Origin: Heracleum sosnowskyi
Taxonomy: Eukaryota > Streptophyta > Magnoliopsida > Apiales > Apiaceae
Direction: 5' to 3'
DNA length: 64,000 nt
Assembly: GCA_030848705.1 (NCBI GenBank)
Contig: CM061236.1
Coordinates: 58,547,481-58,611,480 of the forward strand
The translations under genes were made by a program, and so were the position numbers. The first letter of the stretch is position 1, and every line of letters begins with the position of its first letter. The notes under the pieces were generated by a model. That model searched no databases. It was not told the DNA's origin and saw only the letters and a list, made by a program, of their open reading frames with translations. This document shows, piece by piece, positions 1 through 8,857 of the stretch.

Positions 1-1108
1 TCTCAGTTCTTCTTGAACATTCATTACCAAGGCCTCCTACAGATGGTCAAAATTTCTAAGAGTTTTCTAGTTAGGGAATAGGATTTGTTCGTTGATACAA
101 TATCGAACCTCGAGAGTTGTATGAGTTCGACATGGAGAATAGGTACCCTTGTAAATGATTGTTTGATCAGCGGAAGATCGCTGTGTATTTCCAAATCTAT
201 TTAAGAACTGGGTATCACCAGTTGGAAGTTAAATCCGAGGATATACCCAAGACTGCGATTCGTACTAGGAATAGACACCTCGAGTTTTCAGCAAGGTTAT
301 TTTGGGTGGACTAATGCACCCACAAATTTTATGGAATGTAATGAATTGGCTTTGAGTTACCCGTGATAGTAGATAACATGAGATGGAGAAATGGCTAGAA
401 TTGACCTAGAATTATGACTGTGAGATACACTACCATCCGGGGAAGGCCAATGTGGTGGCCGATACCCTTAATTAAAATGAGACAGAGATGGATTCCGAAT
501 GATCGGGAATTAAAGGATGAGATTTTATATAAAACCCAAGTTCGTCCAACAAACTAGAAAGACAAAAGATTTCACCAACAAGCGGTAGTGACAACCAAGA
601 CAGACAGAGAAAGTATGCGGACTAAGCCCGTGAGTATAGAGATAGTACTGCTATTGATAAGCTAAATGGCAAGTTAATGAATGACAAGCAAGTTTATGCT
701 GGTGTATTTCTGTACAAACAAGATAGAGAATATGAGGTTAGAGATTCGTGATGCTAAAGGTATCTCCATGGAAAGAATTAATGAGATTTGAAAAGAAAGG
801 GAAGTGAGCCCGAGATTCATTGGGCCATCTGAGATTTTAAAACGTGTCAGAAAGGTGGCCTACGAGCCAGCCTTACCCCCCAAACTTGTAGAATGGTCAT
901 AACGGGGTTCATGTGTCAATGCTACGTCAGTATACTATAGATGCCCGGCATATGTAGAGTATGAGCAGGTAGATATACAACCTGGTCTGACTTACAAAGA
1001 AAAACCTGTGAAAATCACGGATAGAAAAAAGCAAGTGCTAAGTGACGAGGTTGACAAGCTAGTGAGAGGTTTGTGGAAAATCAAGAGGTGGAAGAATCCA
1101 CCTGGGAG
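1..1108 (+). repeat. Duplicated chimeric segment: copia ORF3 piece joined to 3' gypsy interior
   Basis: This stretch matches 11836-12944 almost base for base; by eye I count about four differences, including a one-base deletion near 592. Positions 1-101 are the Copia-2-type ORF3 (N-terminal region). From about 101 the sequence switches to the 3' interior of a Tekay-like gypsy element: degenerate RT, an RNase H tail relic (pattern HPGKANVVAD near 430-470), the integrase C-terminal region, and a chromodomain-like end (VEESTWE, near 1090). The same junction occurs at about 11936, so the copia/gypsy fusion is older than the duplication. At 1108 it breaks off inside TGGGAG and joins Copia-1 RT. 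It could be an ectopic-recombination product, a segmental duplication or an assembly artefact; the few differences argue against a simple repeated read of one copy. Confidence 0.85.
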
Positions 1109-2638
1109 GAGCCTAAGAAAGTTGAAGATGCACTTAAAGATGCTGATTGGGTTACTGCAATGCAAGAAGAACTAAATGAATTTGAAAGGAATGAAGTCTG
1201 GAAACTGGTACCAAGACCAAAGAATAGATCAATTGTTGGTACAAAGTGGATTTTCAAGAACAAGACTGATTCTGATGGAGTCATTATCAGAAATAAAGCT
1301 AGACTAGTTGCAAAGGGGTATTCCCAACAAGAGGGAATTGACTATGATGAAACTTTTGCTCCTGTTGCAAGACTAGAAGCCATCAGGATATTTCTTGCTT
1401 ATGCAGCACATAAGAAATTCAAGGTTTTCCAGATGGATGTTAAAAGTGCTTTCTTAAATGGTGAACTGGAGGAAGAAGTTTATGTTGAACAACCTCCTGG
1501 TTTCATTGATCCTAAATATCCAGATTATGTCTACAGACTGGATAAGGCACTTTATGGACTAAAGCAAGCTCCAAGAGCATGGTATGAAACCTTAGCTCAA
1601 TTCTTACTGGAAAGTGGATTCAAAAGAGGTGCAATTGATAAAACTCTATTTTATTTGAATCATGGTAATGAGTTGCTGTTAGTTCAGATTTATGTTGATG
1701 ATATCATTTTTGGGTCAACAAACAATAAGCTGTGTGAAAAGTTTTCCAAGCTTATGCAGTCAAGATATCAAATGAGCATGATGGGAGAAATGAGTTACTT
1801 TCTGGGTCTTCAAGTTAAACAGACTGATGAAGGGATTTTTATTAATCAGTCTAAATACACAAGGAATTTAGTGACAAGGTTTAACATGCAAGACAGTACT
1901 CCTGCTTCAACTCCCATAGCTACAGCTACCAAACTTGATCCTGATCAAGGTGAAGAGGTAGATGTAACTCACTACAGAGGAATGATTGGCTCTTTATTGT
2001 ATCTCACTGCCAGTAGACCAGATATCATGTTTGCAACCTGTCTATGTGCAAGATTTCAAGCAAAACCTAGAGAATCACATCTGATTGCAGTCAAAAGAAT
2101 TTTCAGATATCTCAAAGGCACTCCTTCACTTGGTCTTTGGTATGCAAGGGAATCAGATTTTGGGTTGTGTGGTTATTCAGATGCTGATTTTGCAGGATGC
2201 AAAATAGACAGGAAAAGTACTTCAGGAAGTTGTCAGTTTTTGGGTGGAAGACTAGTTTCATGGTTCAGTAAAAAGCAGAAATCTATTTCCACTTCAACTG
2301 CAGACGCTGAGTACATTGCTGCAGGAAGTTGTTGTGCTCAGATAATGTGGATGAGAAATCAGTTGTTAGATTATGGCCTGTCATACTCAAAAATCCCTAT
2401 TTATTGTGATAACCAAAGTGCTATTGCAATGACAGGAAATCCAGTTCAGCATTCTCTTACTAAACACATAAGTATCATATATCACTTTATAAGAGAACAG
2501 GTTCTGGAAGGAACAATTGAACTTCACTTTGTTCCTACTGATCAACAACTAGCTGATATATTCACCAAGCCACTACCTGAAGCTACTTTCAATAAGTTGG
2601 TGAATGAACTTGGAATGATGAATTTTGAGAATTTCTGA
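1073..2638 (+). CDS. Chimeric ORF: gypsy chromodomain-tail fused to copia reverse transcriptase-RNase H
   Basis: The 521-codon ORF is open throughout. Its first 12 codons come from the gypsy integrase/chromodomain end (VEESTWE); the rest is copia pol from just before the RT core. Visible RT features are FQMDVKSAFLNGELEEEVYV and the catalytic YVDD at residues 207-210. RNase H shows DADFAG around residues 370-375, and the C-terminal tail has the usual KHI..IYHFIRE pattern, but HSRTKHID has become HSLTKHIS. The protein would copy element RNA into DNA and degrade the template, but it lacks protease and integrase, so it cannot act alone. The start at 1073 lies in gypsy-derived sequence with no recognisable promoter. 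It is best read as a pol fragment that happens to be open in frame across the junction. Confidence 0.85.
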   Translation: MENQEVEESTWEEPKKVEDALKDADWVTAMQEELNEFERNEVWKLVPRPKNRSIVGTKWIFKNKTDSDGVIIRNKARLVAKGYSQQEGIDYDETFAPVARLEAIRIFLAYAAHKKFKVFQMDVKSAFLNGELEEEVYVEQPPGFIDPKYPDYVYRLDKALYGLKQAPRAWYETLAQFLLESGFKRGAIDKTLFYLNHGNELLLVQIYVDDIIFGSTNNKLCEKFSKLMQSRYQMSMMGEMSYFLGLQVKQTDEGIFINQSKYTRNLVTRFNMQDSTPASTPIATATKLDPDQGEEVDVTHYRGMIGSLLYLTASRPDIMFATCLCARFQAKPRESHLIAVKRIFRYLKGTPSLGLWYARESDFGLCGYSDADFAGCKIDRKSTSGSCQFLGGRLVSWFSKKQKSISTSTADAEYIAAGSCCAQIMWMRNQLLDYGLSYSKIPIYCDNQSAIAMTGNPVQHSLTKHISIIYHFIREQVLEGTIELHFVPTDQQLADIFTKPLPEATFNKLVNELGMMNFENF

Positions 2639-3193
2639 GGAAAAGCTACAGAGAGGAAATCCTAATAACTGTCAAATCCTGATGGTTATTCAGAAAGGTA
2701 TGTATCTTTGATCAAATCCTGATAGGACTCAATCCTGACAGGAAGTCAACTGGTCAAATCCTGATGCTCAGATGATTGAAGCTGGTATGAAAACCAGAGG
2801 TTCTATGCTAATTTGTCATCAACACTCCTGGTAAACTCTGGACAATTAGATTATTACTTAGTCTTTGATTAAGTTTTCAGTCTTAATTATCAATTTCAAT
2901 TTCATTATTAACAGAGTTTATTATTTATCATCTCTATATCACTTTGAGTGTTACTAACAAATTTTGCAGGCAAGTACAGGAAGCAAACAATTGAGAAAAT
3001 AGACAAATTTCATTAATACTTGAAGATACATTACACATGAAATATGGAAATTACATATTTGTTTTCCTAGTCTATTTTCTACTCAGGAACTCGTGCTTTA
3101 CAGATAAGCATGAACACGTGCCCTGCAAATTAGCATGAATGCTCCTGAGCAGCTTCACAGTCCTTCAGAACTGTAAGGTCTCTTGTTCCATCC
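2639..3193 (+). repeat. Copia-1 post-pol spacer with clustered ATCCTGAT motif
   Basis: This is non-coding on the plus strand. AATCCTGA(T/C) occurs at least four times between about 2676 and 2765, the same word that recurs in Copia-1 ORF3 and, inverted, in its LTR. A TTTTGCAGG at about 2964-2972 resembles a plant splice acceptor, so it could serve a spliced ORF3 mRNA; that is inference. The right part, from about 3000, would be the 3' untranslated region of the antisense ORF. Confidence 0.6.
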
Positions 3194-3595
3194 TTAAGAG
3201 ACAAGAAGAGGAGCTGATTTACTTGAAGGCGGATCGTCACCGTGACCACCGGGACGCCTCCGTGCCTCCAACTTGCATGACATACAAGCATCACGGATTT
3301 TCTTCTTACGTTTCTCAAGCTCTCGGACGAGCTCTTCATCATCTTCATCCTCATCCTCTTCATCATCCTCATCGTCTTCATCCTCTTCATAGATGAGATT
3401 CTCAAGAGGATTCCAGCCAGGATTGGCTTGCACAAAGTCGTGCCACACCACATCAACCATAGCGTTTATAAACGCTTCATATTCCTGAGGGTCAGGAACT
3501 GGTTGTGGCTCCATCTCAGCAAGAGCCTCATCCATTTGTTGCCAAATTCTACCAAGTTCTTCATCGGGTATGTTGTTTTGATTGTTGGCAGCCAT
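3194..3595 (-). CDS. Antisense ORF of Copia-1, 133 codons, acidic protein of unknown function
   Basis: The minus-strand ORF begins MAANNQNN and ends before 3194. Residues 1-65 look like ordinary protein with balanced composition (pattern ELGRIWQQMDEAL, then VVWHDFVQANPGWNPL). About residues 70-88 are almost all Asp and Glu, encoded by a GAT/GAA-rich tract. The tail is basic and contains a CMSC pair. A consensus TATA box lies about 95 bases upstream of the ATG, leaving room for a 5' leader of roughly 65 bases. It sits between pol and ORF3, opposite in direction to both. I see no equivalent in the matching spacers of Copia-2 or Copia-3. It could be an element-encoded antisense ORF, as is known for some plant Ty3/gypsy elements, or a captured host gene fragment. 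I do not recognise a domain. Confidence 0.6.
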   Translation of the reverse strand: MAANNQNNIPDEELGRIWQQMDEALAEMEPQPVPDPQEYEAFINAMVDVVWHDFVQANPGWNPLENLIYEEDEDDEDDEEDEDEDDEELVRELEKRKKKIRDACMSCKLEARRRPGGHGDDPPSSKSAPLLVS

Positions 3596-3599
3596 TGAA

Positions 3600-3936
3600 A
3601 AACCAAGAAGGTGAAAGGTTTTCGTAAGTTTTTCTCTGGAGAGGGTTTGTGTTTTAATAGATATATGATGATTATGCTTAACAGTTCTCTTTTATAGAGA
3701 ATGTGTATTAAGGGTGTAGGTCGTTTCTACAATCTCAAGGAGACGGTTCGGTTTTCCATAAATATTTTTGCCTCGTTTGCTGGTAAGCGTGTTTTAATTC
3801 TATGACCATTAATTTGGTTATTTTTCTTAAACCAAAACGCTATTCAGGATTGTTAAAATAAATTTTGTTTTCTTAAATAAAATTTTATTTTAATCTTATT
3901 GAATATTTTTTTTAAATCCTGATATGGCAAAATATT
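3600..3936 (+). other. Intergenic stretch between antisense ORF and ORF3 of Copia-1
   Basis: No plus-strand coding sequence is visible. It holds the leader and promoter of the antisense ORF and an AT-rich run. One ATCCTGAT motif lies at about 3915. In Copia-2 and Copia-3 the place just before this point of ORF3 encodes a globular N-terminal domain, which is absent here. Confidence 0.5.
3689..3696 (-). promoter_or_regulatory. TATA box for the antisense ORF
   Basis: The minus strand reads TATAAAAG here, a perfect plant TATA consensus, about 95 bases upstream of the antisense ATG at 3595. Transcription would start near 3660-3665. It faces away from ORF3. Not tested; AT-rich DNA yields chance TATA words, but the spacing to the ATG supports it. 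Confidence 0.5.
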
Positions 3937-3990
3937 TTGTGCGGAAATGCTTTTATTCCTGATGAGGTTAGGTTTTTCTTACATCAGAAA

Positions 3991-6900
3991 ATGCCTACTC
4001 ATTATGGACTACTTTCTAATGCTATGGTACAAGGACCAACCCACCTTGTTCCTGACACAAGCATGCAACCTAAACAGTCTAAACAGTTAACAACCACCTC
4101 TACTGTCTCTCAAAAGACTTTAGTTGTAAAATCAAAGAAATCAGCTAGAACTGATGTGTCTGGAAGGCAATCAGGTTCAAAGGATTTTTCCTCTACACCA
4201 CTCACTAAAAAGAAGATACAAGGGGGTGTACAAGGGGTCCTGGTGAAGAAAGCTGATAAGGTTGTTAAGGATGTTCCTGTGAAAAGGAAGTTACGGTTGA
4301 TTGATGAAAGTGATTCAGAGGATGACTTACCTATATCCTCTGTGATGAATGTGAACAAGGAAGTTGCTGATACTGCTACTAAAGCTGTGGTACCTTCATC
4401 AAAACCACAAAAGACAAGGAAATTATCAAAGAGCAGGTATCATATTCCTTTGACAGTGCAAATGAAGGATACTGATATTCAGACATCAAATCCTGATGTT
4501 AGTATTCCTGATGCAGCAACAAAAGTTGTCTCTATATCAGACTCTCCAGCCTCTCCATCTCAGATTCGAGGACATTCTTGGGAGAAGGTTTCTACAACTG
4601 CTTCCTTGGTTGGTCTTACACCTACATCAAAGAAAAAGAGGAATGCAGAAGAGTTAGTCTATCAGAGACAGAAGAAGCTGAAAGGATCAAGCCCACAAGA
4701 ACCTGAATTTCAGAGTAATTCAGCAGCTACTGTTGATCCTGCCACACAAGAACCACTCAATCAAAGTTTGGGTGAAGGCTTAGCTAGTGGAATGGTCACA
4801 CAAGAACCATTTTCTCAAAGGGAGAATGAAGACATCAACATTCCAGCTACACAAGAACCATCTTCTCAAAGTGAAGATGCAGGCAAAGCTACAACTTCTG
4901 TTGAAAGATTGGTCGAGAACATTGTCAATGAGGGAAGCACACAAGAACCTTTAGCTCAAAGTGTTGAAGCAGCTTCTGAACCTCAAGCTCCACAAGAACC
5001 ATTGGTAGCAAATACTGATGCAAGCATATCAAATCCTGACGATGTTCATCCTGACGTTAGTGGTGCTCCTGAAAATGAACCTATTTTGATACAGCCACTT
5101 CGTTCAAGACCAATGGATCATCCTATCTCAGAATCACAGGATAAACTGAAAGGTATTGCAATTCCTGATCCTGATATATCTCCTGATACTGATGATGATA
5201 GTTCTGATGATGATAGTGATGATGATAATGAGAATAGAAAAGAGAAGGAAGAGCTTGCTACAGCACTCAAGATTAGTCTTGGAACTAATTTTGGTTCATC
5301 AAGTACATATATGGCTAGCAATGCTTCCACTGGGAAAGATCAGAGACAAGATTTTTCTACTCCTTCCTTTGATCCTGCAGAGGCATTTAGACAGAATGAA
5401 TGGAACAATTCATGGCACAATTCTGATGAATCTATCAGTTTTTCTTCTGCTATTGAACATGTCTATAATGCAGTGAAGTCTATAGAGAATCAAGACTTGA
5501 AGAATCATCTGAAGGCTACAACTCTGTTATCCAAAAGCCTGAAAAGTGAGATTGATTCTATCAAGGGCTCAACTGAAAAAGTGAGGACTGATATCTTTAA
5601 TAATTTTACAAAGGTGCCTACTACTTTCCAACTAAGGGTAGTAGAATCTCAAGTGAAATCTGTTGTTTTAGAACAAACCTCAATCACTCAAAGAATTGAT
5701 TCTCTGGATACTAAGGTAACTGAAATTCAAGCCTCTCTTTCCTTAATTTTGCAATTATTATCAAATCCTGATGTCAAAAAGGGGGAGAAGGTTATTCAGA
5801 CAAAATGTACACCTGATCTAGTATTAAGAAATAATGATGATGATACTGGAGATGATGGTGGTGACAAAGCGATACAAGGAGAAACCTCTGATGCTGTTGT
5901 TATGAAGACAATCCAAACTTCTCAAAGTCAAACAACACAGTCAACTCATGTTTCTGATTCTGGAGTTAAGACAGTAAGAACATTGGTGCAATCTCAGATC
6001 CTGACGGAAGATCAAATCCTGACACCTGGTCATGGACAAATTCTTGCTACAATTCCTGAAGGTGATGAAGATGTGATTATTGATAATCCTGAAGATGCAT
6101 CAAATTTATTCCAGAAGTTTTCTACAAAAGACGGTAGAATTGTTACTCTTTATCACACTGATAAAAGAGTTCAACAATTATTTGCCAGAAAAGCACTCTC
6201 TACAGCAAGTGAAGAATATCCAGATCTCTCACATGAAGAATTCTTGAGACTACAAAGAGAGACAATGGAAAGCTATACTGCTCCTGCTAGAGGTAGAGGA
6301 AGCAGAGGTAGGAGAGGTGCTAGAAGAAGTAAAAGAGGTTCTTCAACTCAAACAGTACCTAGACAGACAAGGTCTAGAGGGTTAAGAATTGAAGAAATTC
6401 CTGAACCTATTCAAACTCTAGTAGTTCCTGACAGATCTACTTTTGGTGATGATGGAATTGTTGAAGAAGAACCTGAATTGAGAAGAAAATCAAGTAAATC
6501 AACTCTCAGCAATACAAATCAAATTGAAGATTCTAATCCTGACAATATTCAAGATCCTGACGAATCTGAAATTCTGCAAGAGGTTGATTTGATAATCTTA
6601 TCTACTGTTGTTGATTGTCACAACAAAGAAGTAGATGAAGAAGAAGAAGCCATAAGAAGAGATATTACAAAGAGAACATATGAAGATTTTAATCTCTATC
6701 TACAAAGGCTTAAAGTTTCAAATGAAAGAAAATGGAGAAATTCAAGCAGACAAGAATCTTTACTTGAAAGAAGCTACGCTCATAAAAAGGAGAAATACAA
6801 GAAGTGGAAACATATTAGCACATTAAGTTGTGATACACCTATCAATTTTCAGTCTGGTGGAATTATTACAAGCGCTTTAAGTGTTGTTGATTTATCTGAG

Positions 6901-7638
6901 ATGGTTAGATCAAAAGCACTCTGGTTAAAGATGTTTTCGAATCTGAAGCAATTGTCAAGTAATTCAAGAGGAGGTATTGGACACAGAGATGGTGAATATC
7001 TGAATATGTCATATGTTGATCCTTACTCCTTGACAGAAATTGGAGGTACTTTAACTTCTGAAAACCTGAACAATTTATTAGCTGTTGATATAGTTATAGA
7101 TTGTCATGATGGTTTTGAAAAGAAAGAAAAGCTTCTGTACTTCATGAAAGATGGTAGTGTGAAGATTCTATCTATTCAAGATCTGCTGATGAAAACTACA
7201 CAGGAACTGAAATATGTTCACTATCTGTTAAGATGGAAGAACCAAGTGTACAAAGAATGGAGTGACATGATTTTGTCAACTATAAGAAGAAGACTGGATG
7301 GAAACAGTAATTTTGATGGTAATTATATTCCCATGTACTTAAATCAAAGAGGTCAGGATGTGGAAATGCAAAGGGGTACTGCTGTTAAAGAAGTAAATTT
7401 TGGCATGACTCATCTTTCTCTCAATCCTGATGGGAAGGAAATTGCTTATCTTATGCTAGAAGAGCACAGTCTACGAAGAAACTCCATACAGAATCTCAGA
7501 GCAGCTATCTACCAGATTAATGAGGAAGATGAAGAACTCAGAAATCTTAAGGAAAGACTGATTCAAATTCTTGAAGAAAAAGAAGAAAGTTTATTATCCA
7601 ACTTCTTGAAGATGAATCTGTTCTATCACAAAGCTTAA
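3991..7638 (+). CDS. Copia-1 ORF3, large extra ORF after pol (SIRE-type), N-terminally shortened
   Basis: The open frame extends up to 3937, but the first ATG in frame is at 3991, giving about 1215 residues (numbering below counts from 3937). It lacks the roughly 220-residue globular start seen in Copia-3 ORF3. In order: a Ser/Thr-rich region; a basic patch TSKKKRNAEE; repeats of the type TQEPxxQS (about 4741-5010); an acidic stretch DDDSSDDDSDDD followed by EELATALKISL, which fits a ubiquitin-interacting motif with A443 and S447; a helical region; the purine tract coding KKGEK at 5776-5790; an RGRGSRGRRGARR basic stretch; and a Glu-rich helical C-terminus. Asn-Pro-Asp recurs because the DNA motif ATCCTGAT recurs. 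The function is unknown; such ORFs in SIRE elements have been called envelope-like, but I see no clear signal peptide or membrane segment. Confidence 0.8.
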   Translation: MPTHYGLLSNAMVQGPTHLVPDTSMQPKQSKQLTTTSTVSQKTLVVKSKKSARTDVSGRQSGSKDFSSTPLTKKKIQGGVQGVLVKKADKVVKDVPVKRKLRLIDESDSEDDLPISSVMNVNKEVADTATKAVVPSSKPQKTRKLSKSRYHIPLTVQMKDTDIQTSNPDVSIPDAATKVVSISDSPASPSQIRGHSWEKVSTTASLVGLTPTSKKKRNAEELVYQRQKKLKGSSPQEPEFQSNSAATVDPATQEPLNQSLGEGLASGMVTQEPFSQRENEDINIPATQEPSSQSEDAGKATTSVERLVENIVNEGSTQEPLAQSVEAASEPQAPQEPLVANTDASISNPDDVHPDVSGAPENEPILIQPLRSRPMDHPISESQDKLKGIAIPDPDISPDTDDDSSDDDSDDDNENRKEKEELATALKISLGTNFGSSSTYMASNASTGKDQRQDFSTPSFDPAEAFRQNEWNNSWHNSDESISFSSAIEHVYNAVKSIENQDLKNHLKATTLLSKSLKSEIDSIKGSTEKVRTDIFNNFTKVPTTFQLRVVESQVKSVVLEQTSITQRIDSLDTKVTEIQASLSLILQLLSNPDVKKGEKVIQTKCTPDLVLRNNDDDTGDDGGDKAIQGETSDAVVMKTIQTSQSQTTQSTHVSDSGVKTVRTLVQSQILTEDQILTPGHGQILATIPEGDEDVIIDNPEDASNLFQKFSTKDGRIVTLYHTDKRVQQLFARKALSTASEEYPDLSHEEFLRLQRETMESYTAPARGRGSRGRRGARRSKRGSSTQTVPRQTRSRGLRIEEIPEPIQTLVVPDRSTFGDDGIVEEEPELRRKSSKSTLSNTNQIEDSNPDNIQDPDESEILQEVDLIILSTVVDCHNKEVDEEEEAIRRDITKRTYEDFNLYLQRLKVSNERKWRNSSRQESLLERSYAHKKEKYKKWKHISTLSCDTPINFQSGGIITSALSVVDLSEMVRSKALWLKMFSNLKQLSSNSRGGIGHRDGEYLNMSYVDPYSLTEIGGTLTSENLNNLLAVDIVIDCHDGFEKKEKLLYFMKDGSVKILSIQDLLMKTTQELKYVHYLLRWKNQVYKEWSDMILSTIRRRLDGNSNFDGNYIPMYLNQRGQDVEMQRGTAVKEVNFGMTHLSLNPDGKEIAYLMLEEHSLRRNSIQNLRAAIYQINEEDEELRNLKERLIQILEEKEESLLSNFLKMNLFYHKA
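5776..5790 (+). promoter_or_regulatory. Internal purine tract in Copia-1 ORF3 (possible second PPT)
   Basis: The sequence AAAAAGGGGGAGAAG encodes KKGEK and contains GGGGGAG, the core of this element's own 3' polypurine tract at 7739-7745. The same tract occurs at the matching place in Copia-3 (37953) and Copia-2 (41021). A role as an internal plus-strand primer is inference. Confidence 0.4.
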
Positions 7639-7738
7639 ACAGATAAGTTGTTTCTGAAGATACTCGTACATTTTGATACATGTTTTTGACATCATTGAAT
7701 ATTTGGAATCTATACTTTATTTTACAAAGTATGAGATT

Positions 7739-7747
7739 GGGGGAGAT
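7739..7747 (+). promoter_or_regulatory. Copia-1 3' polypurine tract
   Basis: GGGGGAGAT lies directly against the LTR start TGTTAG. This is the expected plus-strand primer site. Confidence 0.85.
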
Positions 7748-8363
7748 TGTTAGATCAGAATTCAATGATCGTCAGAAGCTAGACTCAACTGATCAGGATT
7801 GCTGACGTCATCAGTATTGCATGGTCATCAGTATTTGATCAAGCGTCAGTATCTTATTGATCATCAGGATTCCTACTCAGACTATGATCAGGTTTGATCA
7901 TCAGGACTTGAAGCTGATCAGGATTCCTACTTCGAGTTATATTTGGAGTCTAGATAAACATGGAAGTTTATTCTATTTGTTCCTGGTTTGTAGAATGTAG
8001 CTATCGATTAAAGATATGTTTCTATCTTTGTTATGATTAGGACTTATCTTGTAATTGATAGAGAAGCTGTGTGCACTATATAAACACAGTTTTGGTTTCA
8101 ATTTATGTAATTCATTCGAGAGAGAACATAATCGGAGAGAAGCTCTTAAGAACAGAATTTCTTGAGAGAGTTTTTGTAAGCTAGCAGCTCTTAAGAACAT
8201 CAGAATTTCTTAAGAGAGTTTGTAACAGTTTTATATCAAAGTTAATAAAGCTGTTATTGTTATTGTTATTGTTATTGATCTTTCATATTTGTGTTATATA
8301 AAGTCGAGAATCTTATACAATTGTATTCAACCCCCTTCTACAATTGTTATTTACTGGGCAACA
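7748..8363 (+). repeat. Copia-1 3' LTR
   Basis: The 616-bp LTR starts TGTTAG and ends GGGCAACA. It contains TATATAAA at 8077-8084, AATAAA at 8244-8249, a TTATTG microsatellite near 8257-8280, and the typical copia terminal stretch ATTCAACCCCCTTCT. The U3 part is packed with ATCAGGAT and TGATCA words (7789-7925), the reverse complement of the ATCCTGAT motif in the element body. The 5' LTR is not in the window. Confidence 0.9.
8077..8084 (+). promoter_or_regulatory. TATA box in Copia-1 LTR
   Basis: TATATAAA lies in the middle of the LTR, upstream of AATAAA at 8244. This fits a U3-R arrangement with transcription starting near 8110. Confidence 0.65.
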
Positions 8364-8857
8364 GAAACGTTTTCAAAATCCCTTGAACCTATCTCAAAAC
8401 ACAATAGCTAGAGTAGATGGCCAGGATTCGCCATACCGCTCGGAAGCGCGTTTGGGTCGCGCAGACCGCCCATAGGATGGCAGTTACAGCACCTCAGGTA
8501 GAAGTACCGAGTTGGTTCGGAGTGCAACTCTTGTTGCTCCGGTTTATTTATAAGTATCACTTATGTATATTAATGAACAAGAACAAACATTTGCGCTGCC
8601 TTTCTGGTTTCACGTAGAAATCATATTGGCAGTAGGTTTCAAGCATTTTACTTTTGGGTTGTAATAACTTTAACTTATGGATCATATGACTACTGCTTTT
8701 GCAAATTTCGTTTCTGAGACATAACTGGCGTGAGTATATTGATGGTGGGGTCACCATGTGTGTTGATTTATTTTATTATGATTCAAGTATCAAGTGTTTG
8801 TATGGAATAAGGAACGTGACAACCTGGATCTCCGACCCCAAATCTGGGGGTGTTACA
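8364..8857 (+). repeat. 3' fragment of a gypsy LTR
   Basis: The first 40 bases (GAAACGTTTTCAAAATCCCT...) resemble 58190-58235 in the solo gypsy LTR. The end CCCCAAATCTGGGGGTGTTACA-like terminus at 8836-8857 is the gypsy LTR 3' end. Copia-1 inserted into it, or was joined to it, at 8363/8364. It is far shorter than the other gypsy LTRs, so either the middle is deleted or it is a different subfamily. At 8858 copia pol of Copia-2 resumes; the partner target-site copy (AGTCT) would lie outside the window. Confidence 0.7.

Larger units (their letters stand above)
1109..8363 (+). mobile_element. Copia-1: 5'-truncated SIRE/Maximus-like Ty1/copia element
   Basis: The element starts abruptly inside pol, just upstream of the reverse transcriptase core, and runs through RNase H, a spacer with an antisense ORF, a large ORF3, a polypurine tract and the 3' LTR. 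The 5' LTR, gag, protease and integrase are missing because the left side was replaced by the gypsy chimera at 1108. No target-site duplication can be paired. The 3' end lies in gypsy LTR-like sequence (8364 onward). The extra ORF after pol is typical of the SIRE/Maximus lineage. The coding parts that remain are open, so the truncation looks more recent than the decay seen in Copia-2. Confidence 0.9.

Noticed and set aside
3139..3396. Plus-strand 85-codon ORF with His/Pro/Leu runs
   Set aside because: It is the reverse reading of the acidic GAT/GAA tract in the antisense ORF; the minus-strand reading has far better protein character.
8417..8617. 66-codon ORF with basic start in the gypsy LTR fragment
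   Set aside because: Short, no domain, inside LTR sequence, and overlapped by another ORF on the opposite strand.
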